DNA of 64,000 nucleotides from an uncultured Eubacteriales bacterium (GCA_900545225.1 UQXZ01000009.1:1-64000), one strand, 5' to 3'. Counted from the first letter of the stretch, positions 27,024 to 36,042 are shown. Notes: generated by a model from the sequence alone, not told the origin. Numbers and translations: made by a program.

Positions 27024-28220
27024 ATGAATACAAAGGAAATTATGGAATGTGCTGACGAGCATTTAGTCCATGTATATAACAGATATAAGATCGTGTTAGA
27101 TCACGGTGACGGAGTTTATTTATATGACAAGGACGGCAAGGATTATCTTGATTTCGGTGCCGGAATTGCCGTATATGCATTTGGATATAACAACAAAGAA
27201 TTCAACGATGCTTTAAAAGCACAGATTGATAAGCTTATCCACACATCTAACTTATTCTACAACGAGCCTGCAGCAGAAGCAGCAAAGGCTCTTACAGAAG
27301 TAACAGGTATGGACAAGGTGTTCTTTACAAACTCAGGAACAGAAGCTATTGAAGGTGCTGTAAAGGTAGCTAAGAAGTACGGACATTTAAAGACAGGAAG
27401 CAATGATAACGAAATTATCGCATTTTCACATTCATTCCATGGCCGTTCTATGGGTGCTTTATCAGTAACAGGCAACATGGCATACCAGACACCTTTCGGT
27501 CCGCTTATTCCTGATATTAAGTTTGCTGAATACAACAATTTAGACAGTGTTAAGGCTCTTATTACAGATAAGACATGTGCAATCATCCTTGAGACAGTTC
27601 AGGGTGAGGGTGGTATTTATCCTGCAGATAAGGAATTCTTAGAGGGCTTAAGAGCGTTATGTGATGAGCATGACATGCTTCTTATGCTTGATGAGATTCA
27701 GTGTGGTCTTGGAAGAACAGGTTCAATGTACGCATACCAGCAGTACGGTGTAATGCCTGATGTTATTACAACAGCCAAGGCTTTAGGTCAGGGACTTCCG
27801 GTTGGTGCATTCCTTACAAGAGGAAAGGCAAATGACGTTCTTGTTCCCGGTGATCATGGTTCAACATACGGTGGTAATCCACTTGCAGGAGCTGCAGTTC
27901 TTAAGACTCTTGAAATGTTTAAGACACGTGACATTGTAAAACATGTAAATGAAACAGCACCTTACTTTGAGCAGAAGCTTGAAGAGCTTGTTGAAAAGCA
28001 TGAGATAGTAACAGGAAGACGAGGAAGAGGATTCATGCAGGGAATCACAGTAACAGTTTCTCCTTCAACTATTATTAATAAGGCAATTGAAAACGGATTA
28101 ATCGTATTTTCTGCAGGACATGATGTTGTTCGTTTTGTACCACCTCTTGTAATTACAAAAGAAGATATCGATGAAATGATTGTACGTTTAGACAAGGCTA
28201 TATCAGAGGTAGAAAAGTAA
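27024..28220 (+). CDS. argD: Acetylornithine aminotransferase
   Basis: This 398-aa class III PLP aminotransferase has the signature LMLDEIQCGLGRTG (about 218-231) and PLP lysine in TTAKALGQGLPVGA (Lys252 region). It converts acetylglutamate semialdehyde to acetylornithine. It is preceded by AAGGAG and abuts pheA with no gap (TAA directly followed by ATG), so the two are coupled. argF and carAB, needed to complete the route, are not in the window. Confidence 0.95.
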   Translation: MNTKEIMECADEHLVHVYNRYKIVLDHGDGVYLYDKDGKDYLDFGAGIAVYAFGYNNKEFNDALKAQIDKLIHTSNLFYNEPAAEAAKALTEVTGMDKVFFTNSGTEAIEGAVKVAKKYGHLKTGSNDNEIIAFSHSFHGRSMGALSVTGNMAYQTPFGPLIPDIKFAEYNNLDSVKALITDKTCAIILETVQGEGGIYPADKEFLEGLRALCDEHDMLLMLDEIQCGLGRTGSMYAYQQYGVMPDVITTAKALGQGLPVGAFLTRGKANDVLVPGDHGSTYGGNPLAGAAVLKTLEMFKTRDIVKHVNETAPYFEQKLEELVEKHEIVTGRRGRGFMQGITVTVSPSTIINKAIENGLIVFSAGHDVVRFVPPLVITKEDIDEMIVRLDKAISEVEK

Positions 28221-29351
28221 ATGTCAGACTTATCTAAAATCAGAGAAGAAATTGATGCAACAGACAAGGAGATAATCAAGTTACTTGAAAAGAGGATTGG
28301 ATTATCTAAGGAAGTTGCCATCGATAAAATTAAAACCGGAAAGAAAATATTTGATAAGGGAAGAGAGATTGAAAAACTCGATTCTGTTAAAAATATTGTA
28401 AGTGATCCTGCAAATGCTTCTGATATTGCAAAGCTCTATGAACAGATTATGTCAGGAAGCAGAAAGATTCAGTATAGAATTCTTGAAGAAGAAGGCCAGT
28501 CAATGCTTTTCCCATATGACATTATGGATGAAGTACCAAATAAAAATATTAAGGTGGCCTATCAGGGTATTCCCGGAGCATATGCTCATATAGCATTAAG
28601 ACAGTTCTTTGGAACAGATATATTTGAATTCAACGTACCTACATGGAAGGAAGCATTTAATGCCGCTGCCAACGGTAGTGTTGATTACGCAATAGTTCCT
28701 ATTGATAACTCTACAGCCGGCAGTGTAGTTGAAGTATATGACTTGTTCAACGAATTCCAGGTTTATATCGTAGCTGAAGAATTTGTAAAGATTGAGCATG
28801 CTCTTTTAGCTTTACCCGGAACTAAGTTATCTGATATTAAAACTGTTATTTCTCATCCACAGGGACTTATGCAGTGTAAGAAATTCCTTGAAGGACATCA
28901 GGACTGGCGTAGAAAGACATGTTCTAATACAGCCATTTCAGCAAAGATGGTTAAAGAGGAAGAGGATAAGACTCAGGCTGCGATTGCAAGTGTTGAGGCA
29001 GGAAAGATTTACGGGCTTGAACCAATTGCAACATGCATCAATCAGGAAGCAAAGAATACAACAAGATTTGTTGTATTATCAAATAAGAGACGCTTCTTAA
29101 AGAGTGCCAATAAGGTAAGTATTGAAATTGAAACTCTTAACGAAAAGGGTGCTTTATACAACATTTTAAGTCCTATCGTATATAACGACTTAAATATGAT
29201 GAAATTAGAGTCAAGACCTTTAAAGGGAAGTGAATGGAATTCAAGATTTTACTGTGATTTTGAAGGAAATCTCGCTGATTCAAGAGTAAGAGATGCGCTT
29301 AGAGGTATATATGAAGAAAGTACAAGTATGAGATTACTTGGTAACTATTGA
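28221..29351 (+). CDS. pheA: Bifunctional chorismate mutase/prephenate dehydratase
   Basis: This P-protein (376 aa) has an N-terminal chorismate mutase helix domain (1-90, REEIDATDKEIIKLLEKR), a dehydratase domain (about 110-290, VAYQGIPGAYAH, IDNSTAGSV and NTTRFVVL) and a C-terminal ACT domain (about 300-376) for phenylalanine feedback. It makes phenylpyruvate from chorismate. Its position directly after argD puts an aromatic gene under arginine-operon expression, which is odd. Confidence 0.93.
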   Translation: MSDLSKIREEIDATDKEIIKLLEKRIGLSKEVAIDKIKTGKKIFDKGREIEKLDSVKNIVSDPANASDIAKLYEQIMSGSRKIQYRILEEEGQSMLFPYDIMDEVPNKNIKVAYQGIPGAYAHIALRQFFGTDIFEFNVPTWKEAFNAAANGSVDYAIVPIDNSTAGSVVEVYDLFNEFQVYIVAEEFVKIEHALLALPGTKLSDIKTVISHPQGLMQCKKFLEGHQDWRRKTCSNTAISAKMVKEEEDKTQAAIASVEAGKIYGLEPIATCINQEAKNTTRFVVLSNKRRFLKSANKVSIEIETLNEKGALYNILSPIVYNDLNMMKLESRPLKGSEWNSRFYCDFEGNLADSRVRDALRGIYEESTSMRLLGNY

Positions 29352-29466
29352 TAATTTATTAATTTTATACAATGTTAAACATGCTTTTATGATTGCATAA
29401 TTATAGAAAGCTATATACAATTAGGGTGTTTTGATTAATATCTAAATATATTTTAAGAGGTAAGTT

Positions 29467-30171
29467 ATGAAATCAATTAACGAAGAGTTAGGAAGTACTA
29501 CATATCCTGGTAGAGGAATCATTATCGGTAAGACAAAGAGCGGTAAGGCAGCTATGGTTTACTTCATCATGGGAAGAAGTGAAAACAGCCGTAACAGAGT
29601 ATTTGTTGAAGACGGCGAAGGCATTAAGACAAAGGCTTATGACGAGTCTAAGCTTACAGATCCAAGCCTTATTATTTACGCACCTGTTCGTGTTCTCGGT
29701 AAGCAGACAATCGTAACAAACGGCGATCAGACAGATACAATCTACGAAGGAATGAGCAACGGTAAGACATTTGAAGAATCACTTTTAGTTCGTGAGTTTG
29801 AGCCGGATGCTCCTAACTATACACCAAGAATTTCAGGTATTCTTTTCGATGAAGAGGGTAACTACTCTTATAAGCTCTCTATCCTTAAGAGAGATCCTGA
29901 AACAGGCGTATGCCAGAGATTTACATATGACTACAGAGAGCCTGTAGCAGGTGTTGGTCACTTCATCCACACATATATGCAGGATGGCAACCCAATTCCA
30001 AGCTTTACAGGTGAGCCTGAAGCATTATCTATTCCGGATGATATTGATGAATTAACAAATGAATGCTGGAACAGCCTTAACGCTGACAATAAGGTATCAT
30101 TGTTTGTAAGATTAATTGATTTAGATACATTAGAGACAGAAACAAGAATAATCAACAAAAATAATCAATAA
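29467..30171 (+). CDS. purO: IMP cyclohydrolase, archaeal PurO type
   Basis: The protein (234 aa) matches PurO, the stand-alone IMP cyclohydrolase first known from archaea and found in some Clostridia. GRGIIIGKTKSGKAAMVYFIMG (residues 16-37; key GRG, MGRS) and YEPR-like TPRISGI stretches fit. It closes FAICAR to IMP, the last step of purine synthesis, replacing the N-terminal half of ordinary PurH. The next gene supplies the other half-reaction. AAGAGGT lies before the ATG. Confidence 0.85.
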   Translation: MKSINEELGSTTYPGRGIIIGKTKSGKAAMVYFIMGRSENSRNRVFVEDGEGIKTKAYDESKLTDPSLIIYAPVRVLGKQTIVTNGDQTDTIYEGMSNGKTFEESLLVREFEPDAPNYTPRISGILFDEEGNYSYKLSILKRDPETGVCQRFTYDYREPVAGVGHFIHTYMQDGNPIPSFTGEPEALSIPDDIDELTNECWNSLNADNKVSLFVRLIDLDTLETETRIINKNNQ

Positions 30172-30195
30172 GAACACATACCAAAGGAGAATAAT

Positions 30196-31377
30196 ATGAA
30201 CGAAATAGCTCTTAAATACGGCTGTAATCCTAATCAGAAGCCTTCAAGAATATATATGGCAGACGGAAGTGATCTTCCTGTAACTGTCCTCAACGGAAAA
30301 CCAGGTTACATCAATTTCCTCGATGCTCTTAACGGATGGCAGTTAGTTAAGGAACTTAAGGATGCCTGCGGTATCCCGGCTGCTACATCATTTAAGCACG
30401 TTTCACCTGCAGGTGCAGCTATCGGACTTCCTCTTGATGATACTCTCAGAGCAATCTACAGAATCGACCCTGAAATCGGACCTTTAAGCGCACTTGCAAA
30501 TGCTTATGCAAGAGCAAGAGGTGCTGACAGAATGTCATCATTTGGTGATTTCATTGCACTTTCAGATGTTTGTGACGTTGCAACAGCAAAGCTTATCAAG
30601 CATGAAGTTTCTGATGGTGTTATTGCACCTGGATTCGAAGATGAAGCTTTAGAAATCCTTAAGTCAAAGAAGAAGGGTAACTACAACATTATCCAGATTG
30701 ATGAGTCATATGTACCTGCTCCAATCGAGACAAAGCAGGTTTACGGTGTAACATTTGAGCAGGGAAGAAACGAACTCAAGATTGACGACGAGCTTCTTGC
30801 AAACATCGTAACAAAGAACAAGGATCTTCCAGACAGTGCAAAGAAGGATATGATTGTAGCTCTTATCGTTTTAAAGTATACACAGTCAAACTCCGTTTGC
30901 TATGTAAAGAACGGTCAGGCTATTGGTATCGGTGCCGGACAGCAGTCAAGAATTCACTGTACAAGACTTGCAGGTACTAAGGCTGATAACTGGTACCTCC
31001 GTCAGATGCCTAAGGTTATGAATCTTCCATTCAAGGAAGGTGTTGGCAGAGCTGATATCGACAATGCCATCGATTTATACATCGGTGAATTTGATGAGGA
31101 TATCTTAGCTGATGGCGCATGGCAGAGAGTATTCACAGAGAAGCCAGAGAAGCTTACTGATGAAGAAAGAAAAGAATGGCTTGCAAGCAACACTGATGTT
31201 ACTGTTGGTTCTGATGCATTCTTCCCATTCAGCGACAACATCGACAGAGCTTACAAGAGTGGTGTTAAGTACATCGTTCAGCCGGGCGGTTCAGTTCGTG
31301 ACGATTTAGTTATCGAAGCTTGTGATAAGTACGGCATGGTAATGAGCTTTACAGGAATCAGATTATTCCACCACTAA
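30196..31377 (+). CDS. purH: AICAR formyltransferase, stand-alone PurH C-terminal type
   Basis: The protein (393 aa) holds only the transformylase half of PurH, which formylates AICAR with 10-formyl-tetrahydrofolate. The catalytic pair is in [12 protein letters not shown]. The folate side is in [20 protein letters not shown] in two pieces, and the C-terminus ends in GIRLFHH. No cyclohydrolase domain is fused; PurO, 25 bases upstream, provides that. GGAGAA is the ribosome site. Ends before a terminator. Confidence 0.9.
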   Translation: MNEIALKYGCNPNQKPSRIYMADGSDLPVTVLNGKPGYINFLDALNGWQLVKELKDACGIPAATSFKHVSPAGAAIGLPLDDTLRAIYRIDPEIGPLSALANAYARARGADRMSSFGDFIALSDVCDVATAKLIKHEVSDGVIAPGFEDEALEILKSKKKGNYNIIQIDESYVPAPIETKQVYGVTFEQGRNELKIDDELLANIVTKNKDLPDSAKKDMIVALIVLKYTQSNSVCYVKNGQAIGIGAGQQSRIHCTRLAGTKADNWYLRQMPKVMNLPFKEGVGRADIDNAIDLYIGEFDEDILADGAWQRVFTEKPEKLTDEERKEWLASNTDVTVGSDAFFPFSDNIDRAYKSGVKYIVQPGGSVRDDLVIEACDKYGMVMSFTGIRLFHH

Positions 31378-31407
31378 TTGGCAGATATATTGATTATTAA
31401 ATATTAA

Positions 31408-31426
31408 ATGAATCAGTCTGATTCAT
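31408..31426. repeat. Perfect 19-base palindrome
   Basis: ATGAATCAG, one central T, and CTGATTCAT lie 31 bases after purH. It could be a protein site or a small hairpin before the main terminator. Confidence 0.5.
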
Positions 31427-31436
31427 TTTGTAATAT

Positions 31437-31475
31437 AAAAAGCACAGCTTATATTTTAAGCTGTGCTTTTTGTTT
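31437..31475. terminator. Terminator after purO-purH
   Basis: AAAAAGCACAGCTTA pairs with TAAGCTGTGCTTTTT and is followed by TGTTTTT. Confidence 0.9.
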
Positions 31476-31629
31476 TTATCCATTAAAACATCTGTATTAT
31501 AGTTATCAGACAATATCTATTACTAATTAAGACTAATTCTCTGCCAACTGTTAATTCAGAGTAAATTTTGCTAAGTAAATTAAAATATTAATCAGGTTTA
31601 GATTTTTATAAGTTAATTGTCTTTCAGAT

Positions 31630-32703
31630 TCACTTGATTATCTCGCCAAGTGCCTTAATTACTTCTTTAACTTTCTCTAAATGGGCATTTTCTCCCATAT
31701 GGCCGATTCTGATAACCTTGCCTGCAAGAACATCGAAACATCCTGAAATTAAAATGTTGTAGTCATTTTTGAGCTTGTCTAAAATATAAGTGTCTGTATA
31801 TCCATCAGGAACATTTATAACGGTTACAGTATCTGCATATCCGCTCTCAAGGTAGAGTGACAATCCCATTTCACGTACGGCTTTTCTTGTATATTCCGCA
31901 ACTTCTTTATGTCTGTTAAACACATCAGAATCTGCAAGGAAATTGTCTAAAGCAGTTCTAAGTCCCATAATGTCGCTGATTGGCATTGTATATGGGAACC
32001 ATTTGTCCTTATAGTAGTTCTTCATTGCGAGGATATTTGCATAGAAGCCTGCAATAGGAGTCTTTCTATTTTCCATGGCCTTAAAAGCGTCATCACTTAC
32101 CCAGACAATAGTAAGTCCCGGAGGAGCTGAAAGTGCTTTCTGTGATCCGCCACAGAGAATATCAATATGACCCTTGCTTAAATCAAGTTGTACACCAAAT
32201 GAAGCAGCAACTGAATCTGCAACTGTTAAAATGTTGTATTTATGTAAAAGGTTACTTATTTCTATGATGTCATTGAGAACACCGCTTGGTGTGTCACAGT
32301 GAATAACAGTGGCATATTTGAAGTCGTGATCTTTTTCAAGGAACTCCTCTAAAAGAGCAATGTCAATTTCTTTATGATAATCCAATGTAAATAAAACAGC
32401 TTCTCCGCCGTACATTTTTACAAAGTCTGTAAAGCCTTTACCAAATATTCCGTTATCGATTACGAGAACTCTGTCACCTGGCTCAGTAAGTGATGCACAT
32501 GCAGCTTCAAGACCGAGAATTCCCTCTCCACCTAAGATAAATGCTTCATTTTCTGTATTAACAGCTTTGCTGAAAAGTTCGCATGTTTCTTTATAATAAT
32601 CATAAAAATCTAGATCCAGGTCAGGATTTGTAAATGGCATACTTCTGGCCTTTAATACATTTTCCCTAACTTCCGTAGGACCGGCAGTCATAATTTTGTA
32701 CAT
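31630..32703 (-). CDS. Class V aminotransferase, serine/alanine-glyoxylate type
   Basis: This PLP enzyme (357 aa) begins MYKIMTAGPTEV, typical of alanine-glyoxylate/serine-pyruvate aminotransferases. The PLP lysine is in GGSQKALSAPPGL (about 185-197), with Asp in TVADSVAASFG. It probably links glyoxylate or pyruvate with serine or alanine; substrate choice cannot be read. It diverges from the ThrE-type exporter pair across 132 bases, which hints at serine or threonine handling. Confidence 0.88.
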   Translation of the reverse strand: MYKIMTAGPTEVRENVLKARSMPFTNPDLDLDFYDYYKETCELFSKAVNTENEAFILGGEGILGLEAACASLTEPGDRVLVIDNGIFGKGFTDFVKMYGGEAVLFTLDYHKEIDIALLEEFLEKDHDFKYATVIHCDTPSGVLNDIIEISNLLHKYNILTVADSVAASFGVQLDLSKGHIDILCGGSQKALSAPPGLTIVWVSDDAFKAMENRKTPIAGFYANILAMKNYYKDKWFPYTMPISDIMGLRTALDNFLADSDVFNRHKEVAEYTRKAVREMGLSLYLESGYADTVTVINVPDGYTDTYILDKLKNDYNILISGCFDVLAGKVIRIGHMGENAHLEKVKEVIKALGEIIK

Positions 32704-32835
32704 TTTTATTACCTCTGAAAATATTTAAAATTTAATAATATTCTTTAAATGTTGTCTATAATCATACAATAAAATCTGTTATAGTTGCCATAAAAGATAG
32801 AAATTTATTCGTGTATTTTTATAAAGGAGAGCTGA

Positions 32836-33603
32836 ATGGGAGATTCAAAATATCTCACACTTGCCGTGGATATAGGAGAAGAGCTTTTACGAAACGGGGC
32901 TGAAATATATCGTGTGGAAGATTCCATTGCCCGTGTGCTAAAGGCATATGAAGTAGATAATTATAACGTTTATGTACTGGCAAATGGTATCTTTGTAAGC
33001 ATAAAGGATGAAGACGGGGATTCACTCAGCGAAGTGCGTCATGTTCCGTTGGAATCAACACATCTGGGAAAGATAGTCGGCATAAACCAGTTAGTAAGAG
33101 ATATCGGCAAAGCAAAATATAACATAGACGAAGCAAGGCAACAGCTGGATAAATGTAAAGCCATTCCTGAAACATCACTTTTAAAGGGATTGTTATTCTG
33201 TGCAATAGGAATCGGAGCATTTACATATATCTTCGGAGGTACATTAATAGATGTACTATTTGGTGTCATGATTGGTGTTGTTGAGCAGTTGTGTGTCGGA
33301 TTATTTTCCAGATTTAAGATTAATAAATTTATTACCATTATTTTTGGAAGTATGACTGTTGCACTGTTATCAACGCTCCTGGTTCAGGTTGGTGTCCTTA
33401 CAAGCAACAACATGGTTGTTATCGGCGGAATTATGCCATTGCTTCCGGGTGTTGCATTTACAACATCAATCAGGGAACTTTATAACAAGAATTATGTTTC
33501 AGGACTTATTAAGCTGGCAGATACATTGCTTTCAACTATGTGTATCGCCATCGGAATCTATATTCCAATCGTTCTGACGCATTATTTAGGAGGTATACTG
33601 TAA
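32836..33603 (+). CDS. Threonine/serine exporter, ThrE N-terminal subunit
   Basis: This 255-aa protein is the first half of a split ThrE-type exporter. Residues 1-115 form the soluble DUF1212 domain (LRNGAEIYRVEDSI), and four to five membrane segments follow (about 120-255). In Corynebacterium ThrE both halves are one protein; here the second half is the next gene. A strong AAAGGAGAG precedes the ATG. TAA and the next ATG overlap by a base (33603). Confidence 0.85.
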   Translation: MGDSKYLTLAVDIGEELLRNGAEIYRVEDSIARVLKAYEVDNYNVYVLANGIFVSIKDEDGDSLSEVRHVPLESTHLGKIVGINQLVRDIGKAKYNIDEARQQLDKCKAIPETSLLKGLLFCAIGIGAFTYIFGGTLIDVLFGVMIGVVEQLCVGLFSRFKINKFITIIFGSMTVALLSTLLVQVGVLTSNNMVVIGGIMPLLPGVAFTTSIRELYNKNYVSGLIKLADTLLSTMCIAIGIYIPIVLTHYLGGIL

Positions 33604-34094
33604 TGGAAATAGTTATACATTTTATAGTATCCACCATTGCGACATTTGCATTTGCCAAATTATTTAATGCACCCACGAAGGAATTACTTTATTGTGGTAT
33701 TACAGGCGGTATCGGATGGGTAATTTACTTTATACTTTCTAATAACAACCTGGGCGTGGTATTACCAATGCTGATTTCTTCATTTGGTCTGACTATATTT
33801 GCAAGAATAATAGCAGCAGTGAGAAGAGTGCCTGCAACGGTTTATCTTGTGTGCGGCATTTTCCCACTGGTTCCCGGACGAGGAGTTTATTATACAATTT
33901 ATTATCTCATTACAAGAGAAACCGGTCTTGCAGGAGAATATGGACTTAGTACACTTGAGATTGCCATAGCAATTACATTTGGAATTATCTTTGGTTCTTC
34001 CATACCTCAGAAGCTGTTTAATAAGCTTAATAAGGAATACAGAAATAAAAAAGAAATGACAAAAAAAAAAGATAAAGTAAATACAGATAGATAA
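33603..34094 (+). CDS. Threonine/serine exporter, ThrE C-terminal subunit
   Basis: The 163-aa protein has four to five membrane segments and matches the DUF3815/ThrE_2 half of the exporter (YCGITGGIGW, VFPLVPG-like GIFPLVPGRGVYYTIYYL). It pairs with the preceding subunit. The start at 33603 fits the one-base overlap with its partner; an in-frame ATG at 33540 lies inside the partner gene. A basic tail of Lys residues ends the protein. Confidence 0.85.
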   Translation: MEIVIHFIVSTIATFAFAKLFNAPTKELLYCGITGGIGWVIYFILSNNNLGVVLPMLISSFGLTIFARIIAAVRRVPATVYLVCGIFPLVPGRGVYYTIYYLITRETGLAGEYGLSTLEIAIAITFGIIFGSSIPQKLFNKLNKEYRNKKEMTKKKDKVNTDR

Positions 34095-34142
34095 TGTAAG
34101 TTAAGATAAATTAAGTATAGAAAATACGAATTATGTAAACAA

Positions 34143-34180
34143 AAGGATGGTATGCGACTATTTGCATACCATCCTTATTT
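34143..34180 (+). terminator. Terminator after the ThrE pair
   Basis: AAGGATGGTATGC (34143-34155) pairs perfectly with GCATACCATCCTT (34164-34176) and is followed by ATTT. Confidence 0.85.
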
Positions 34181-34223
34181 AATTTTATATACATAATAAA
34201 ATTTCAATAGCACATATTCCAAA

Positions 34224-34412
34224 TCATTTAAAAACGAACTGCACTAACAGCATATAGCTTATAGTTCCGCTGGCGATGGAAATAAGCATATTTCTTCGCC
34301 ATACATGAACCGGTATTATTATGCCAATTGCTATGACTTCCGGTAAGCTGTGACTGCCTGCTAAAATGTCTGCATTTCTAAGTGCATATACAACAAGCAG
34401 TCCAAAGTGAGA
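34224..34412 (-). pseudogene. 3' fragment of azlD, branched-chain amino acid transport subunit
   Basis: A minus-strand frame without a start gives LLVVYALRNADILAGSHSLP, then IPVHVWRRNMLISIASGT and YMLLVQFVFK with TGA at 34224-34226. This is the end of AzlD, the small membrane partner of AzlC in branched-chain amino acid export. About 60 of roughly 105 residues remain. The break lies near 34412, just before the AT-rich stretch that leads to the IS200/IS605 end, so transposition or deletion probably removed the rest. azlC is absent. Confidence 0.7.
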
Positions 34413-34431
34413 TTATTTAATAAGTAAAGGA

Positions 34432-34444
34432 GATAATCATTATC
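34432..34444. promoter_or_regulatory. Fur-box-like palindrome
   Basis: GATAATCATTATC is a perfect odd palindrome that equals the core of the Fur operator GATAATGATAATCATTATC. It lies between the azlD fragment and the IS end, without an obvious promoter. It may be left over from a lost iron-regulated gene. Confidence 0.35.
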
Positions 34445-34509
34445 AAATGAAATTATTATCTTCTTTTTAATGTGAAGTATTTAATGTTTTTGAAAGCTGA
34501 TTAATGTAA

Positions 34510-34596
34510 GACTTAGCAATACATTTTGGTATTAGCCAAGCAGTAGTGGTTGAAACAAGAAGCTCCGACTTCTATAAGTCGGAGTAGTTCACGTAA
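34510..34596 (+). mobile_element. Second IS200/IS605 right end with tnpB remnant
   Basis: Bases 34538-34596 equal bases 1-59 with one change. The frame open from 34510 reads HFGISQAVVVETRSSDFYKS and ends at TAG 34585-34587, the TnpB C-terminus. An in-frame TAA lies directly upstream (34507-34509), so no functional tnpB is present. The 9-bp CTCCGACTT/AAGTCGGAG hairpin and GTAGTTCAC end are kept. It is a solo remnant in the same orientation as the copy at base 1. Confidence 0.75.
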
Positions 34597-34621
34597 TATA
34601 ATGACAGAAAGAATAATATAT

Positions 34622-35683
34622 TTAACGGCTTATAATATTAACAGTTGTATTGGCGTGTTCATCTGTTAATGCAGATGTATCTTTTAATCCTTCAGTAATA
34701 TATACTTCTCCGGAATCAGTGATAAAAATTGCTTCAAAATCATTATTATTTTTCCAGAAATCAGTCGCCTTTTCAAGTCCCATAACAAATAATGAGGTTG
34801 ATAATGCATCACATGTCGCTCCGTCATCACCAACAATTGTCACAGAAGAAAGACCGCTTCGTGCAGGATATCCTGTTGCAGTATCCATAATATGCCAATA
34901 AGTTTGACCATCTTGTTCAAAGTATCTTTCATATCCTCCTGATGTTACAACAGCTTTGTCTATAATCGAAAGAACCATTATAGGGGCTCCGCCTTTCGGA
35001 TCCTTAATTCCAATTTTCCATGGAGAACCGTCAGGCTTAGAACCTATTGTCTGTACATTTCCGCCAAGATTTAAAAGTGCTGATGTAACGCCGTGCTCTC
35101 GTAAATATTCTGTACATTTTTGACCGGTATATCCTTTAGCAATACTTCCAAGGTCAATGGTCATTCCTGAAGGGATAGTTACATTTCCAGTTGTTTTATC
35201 AAAATTAATCTTTGTATAATCTACCATGGAAAGTAATGACATAATTACAGATTTATCGGGAACTTTGTATTCTGAAGTTGTAAAACCCCATTCTTTTACA
35301 ATAGGATAAATAGAAATGTCAAGTATACCATTAGTTCGTGCACACATTTCAAGTGATTTTTGCATTAATTCAATAGCATTGCCTGTGAGAACTCCGGAAC
35401 CATTTTGATTAATACGATATATTTCACTTTCTTTGTCTGTTACAGATACTTTCTTTTCTATATCTGTCAAAACATTTTTTGCTCCTTCTAATATTTCATT
35501 ATCCGTATATGCACTAAAACTTATAGTAGTATCCATAGCAAAAAAATCAACAGTTGTTGGTGTATCCGCCACATTTTCTACAGTAGTTCGATTTTGTGCT
35601 GTACTTTCGTTTGTTTTCGAAATTGCGGAACAGCCGGATGTTAGGCAGGTAGTAAATAGTATTATTGATAAAAACTTCTTCAT
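34622..35683 (-). CDS. apbE: FAD:protein FMN transferase ApbE, lipoprotein
   Basis: The protein (353 aa) begins with a lipoprotein signal (LTSGC, Cys18), so it acts outside the membrane. ApbE moves FMN from FAD onto Thr/Ser of target redox proteins. FAMDTTISF, IDLGSIAKGYTGQK and LNLGGNVQTIG form the FAD/Mg site, and DALSTSLFVMG is the C-terminal motif. No FMN-binding-domain target or Rnf gene lies in the window. It diverges from the heme-binding surface protein across 359 bases, and an IS end lies right after it. Confidence 0.93.
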   Translation of the reverse strand: MKKFLSIILFTTCLTSGCSAISKTNESTAQNRTTVENVADTPTTVDFFAMDTTISFSAYTDNEILEGAKNVLTDIEKKVSVTDKESEIYRINQNGSGVLTGNAIELMQKSLEMCARTNGILDISIYPIVKEWGFTTSEYKVPDKSVIMSLLSMVDYTKINFDKTTGNVTIPSGMTIDLGSIAKGYTGQKCTEYLREHGVTSALLNLGGNVQTIGSKPDGSPWKIGIKDPKGGAPIMVLSIIDKAVVTSGGYERYFEQDGQTYWHIMDTATGYPARSGLSSVTIVGDDGATCDALSTSLFVMGLEKATDFWKNNNDFEAIFITDSGEVYITEGLKDTSALTDEHANTTVNIISR

Positions 35684-35864
35684 GACTCAGTCTCCATGGT
35701 CTAATTGATAAAATAAATAATTCTTTTGTCAAAATAAAACGCAAATCACTCTAATAAGCAATGCTGATTATTGAAAAATATCAATACCGGATATTAATAT
35801 AAAATTCCGATTATTAATATAATAAGTATTGACAATCATTAATTAAAAAAACGTAAATTATTAA

Positions 35865-35893
35865 TTGACATATAATACAACAAAATGTAAAAT
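35865..35893 (+). promoter_or_regulatory. Strong sigma-A-type promoter of the surface protein gene
   Basis: A perfect TTGACA (35865-35870), a 17-base spacer and TAAAAT (35888-35893). Transcription would start near 35900, leaving a leader of about 140 bases. Confidence 0.7.
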
Positions 35894-35904
35894 GGCAACA
35901 ATGC

Positions 35905-35922
35905 AGTTAGGGTATGCTAACT
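35905..35922 (+). promoter_or_regulatory. Operator-like palindrome at the surface-protein promoter
   Basis: AGTTAG, GGTATG and CTAACT form a 6-6-6 palindrome at about +5 to +22. The inner TTAGGGTATGCTAA (35907-35920) shares 11 of 14 bases with TTAGCATAGGCTAA at 1170-1183. Its look fits a DtxR/IdeR-type iron regulator, which would suit a heme-capture gene. Confidence 0.5.
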
Positions 35923-36042
35923 TAATAACTTTTTTATACTATCATGAAATCAGAATTGAAGCAATATCTAATCATTATTAAGTTTGCATGTAAGAAAGAG
36001 CGGGGAATTATTAGGCATTAAAGTGTTTGCAAGGAGGAAAAT

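Noticed and set aside
35433..35708. Plus-strand frame opposite the 5' part of apbE.
   Set aside because: The opposite strand encodes a complete ApbE with lipobox; this is a shadow.
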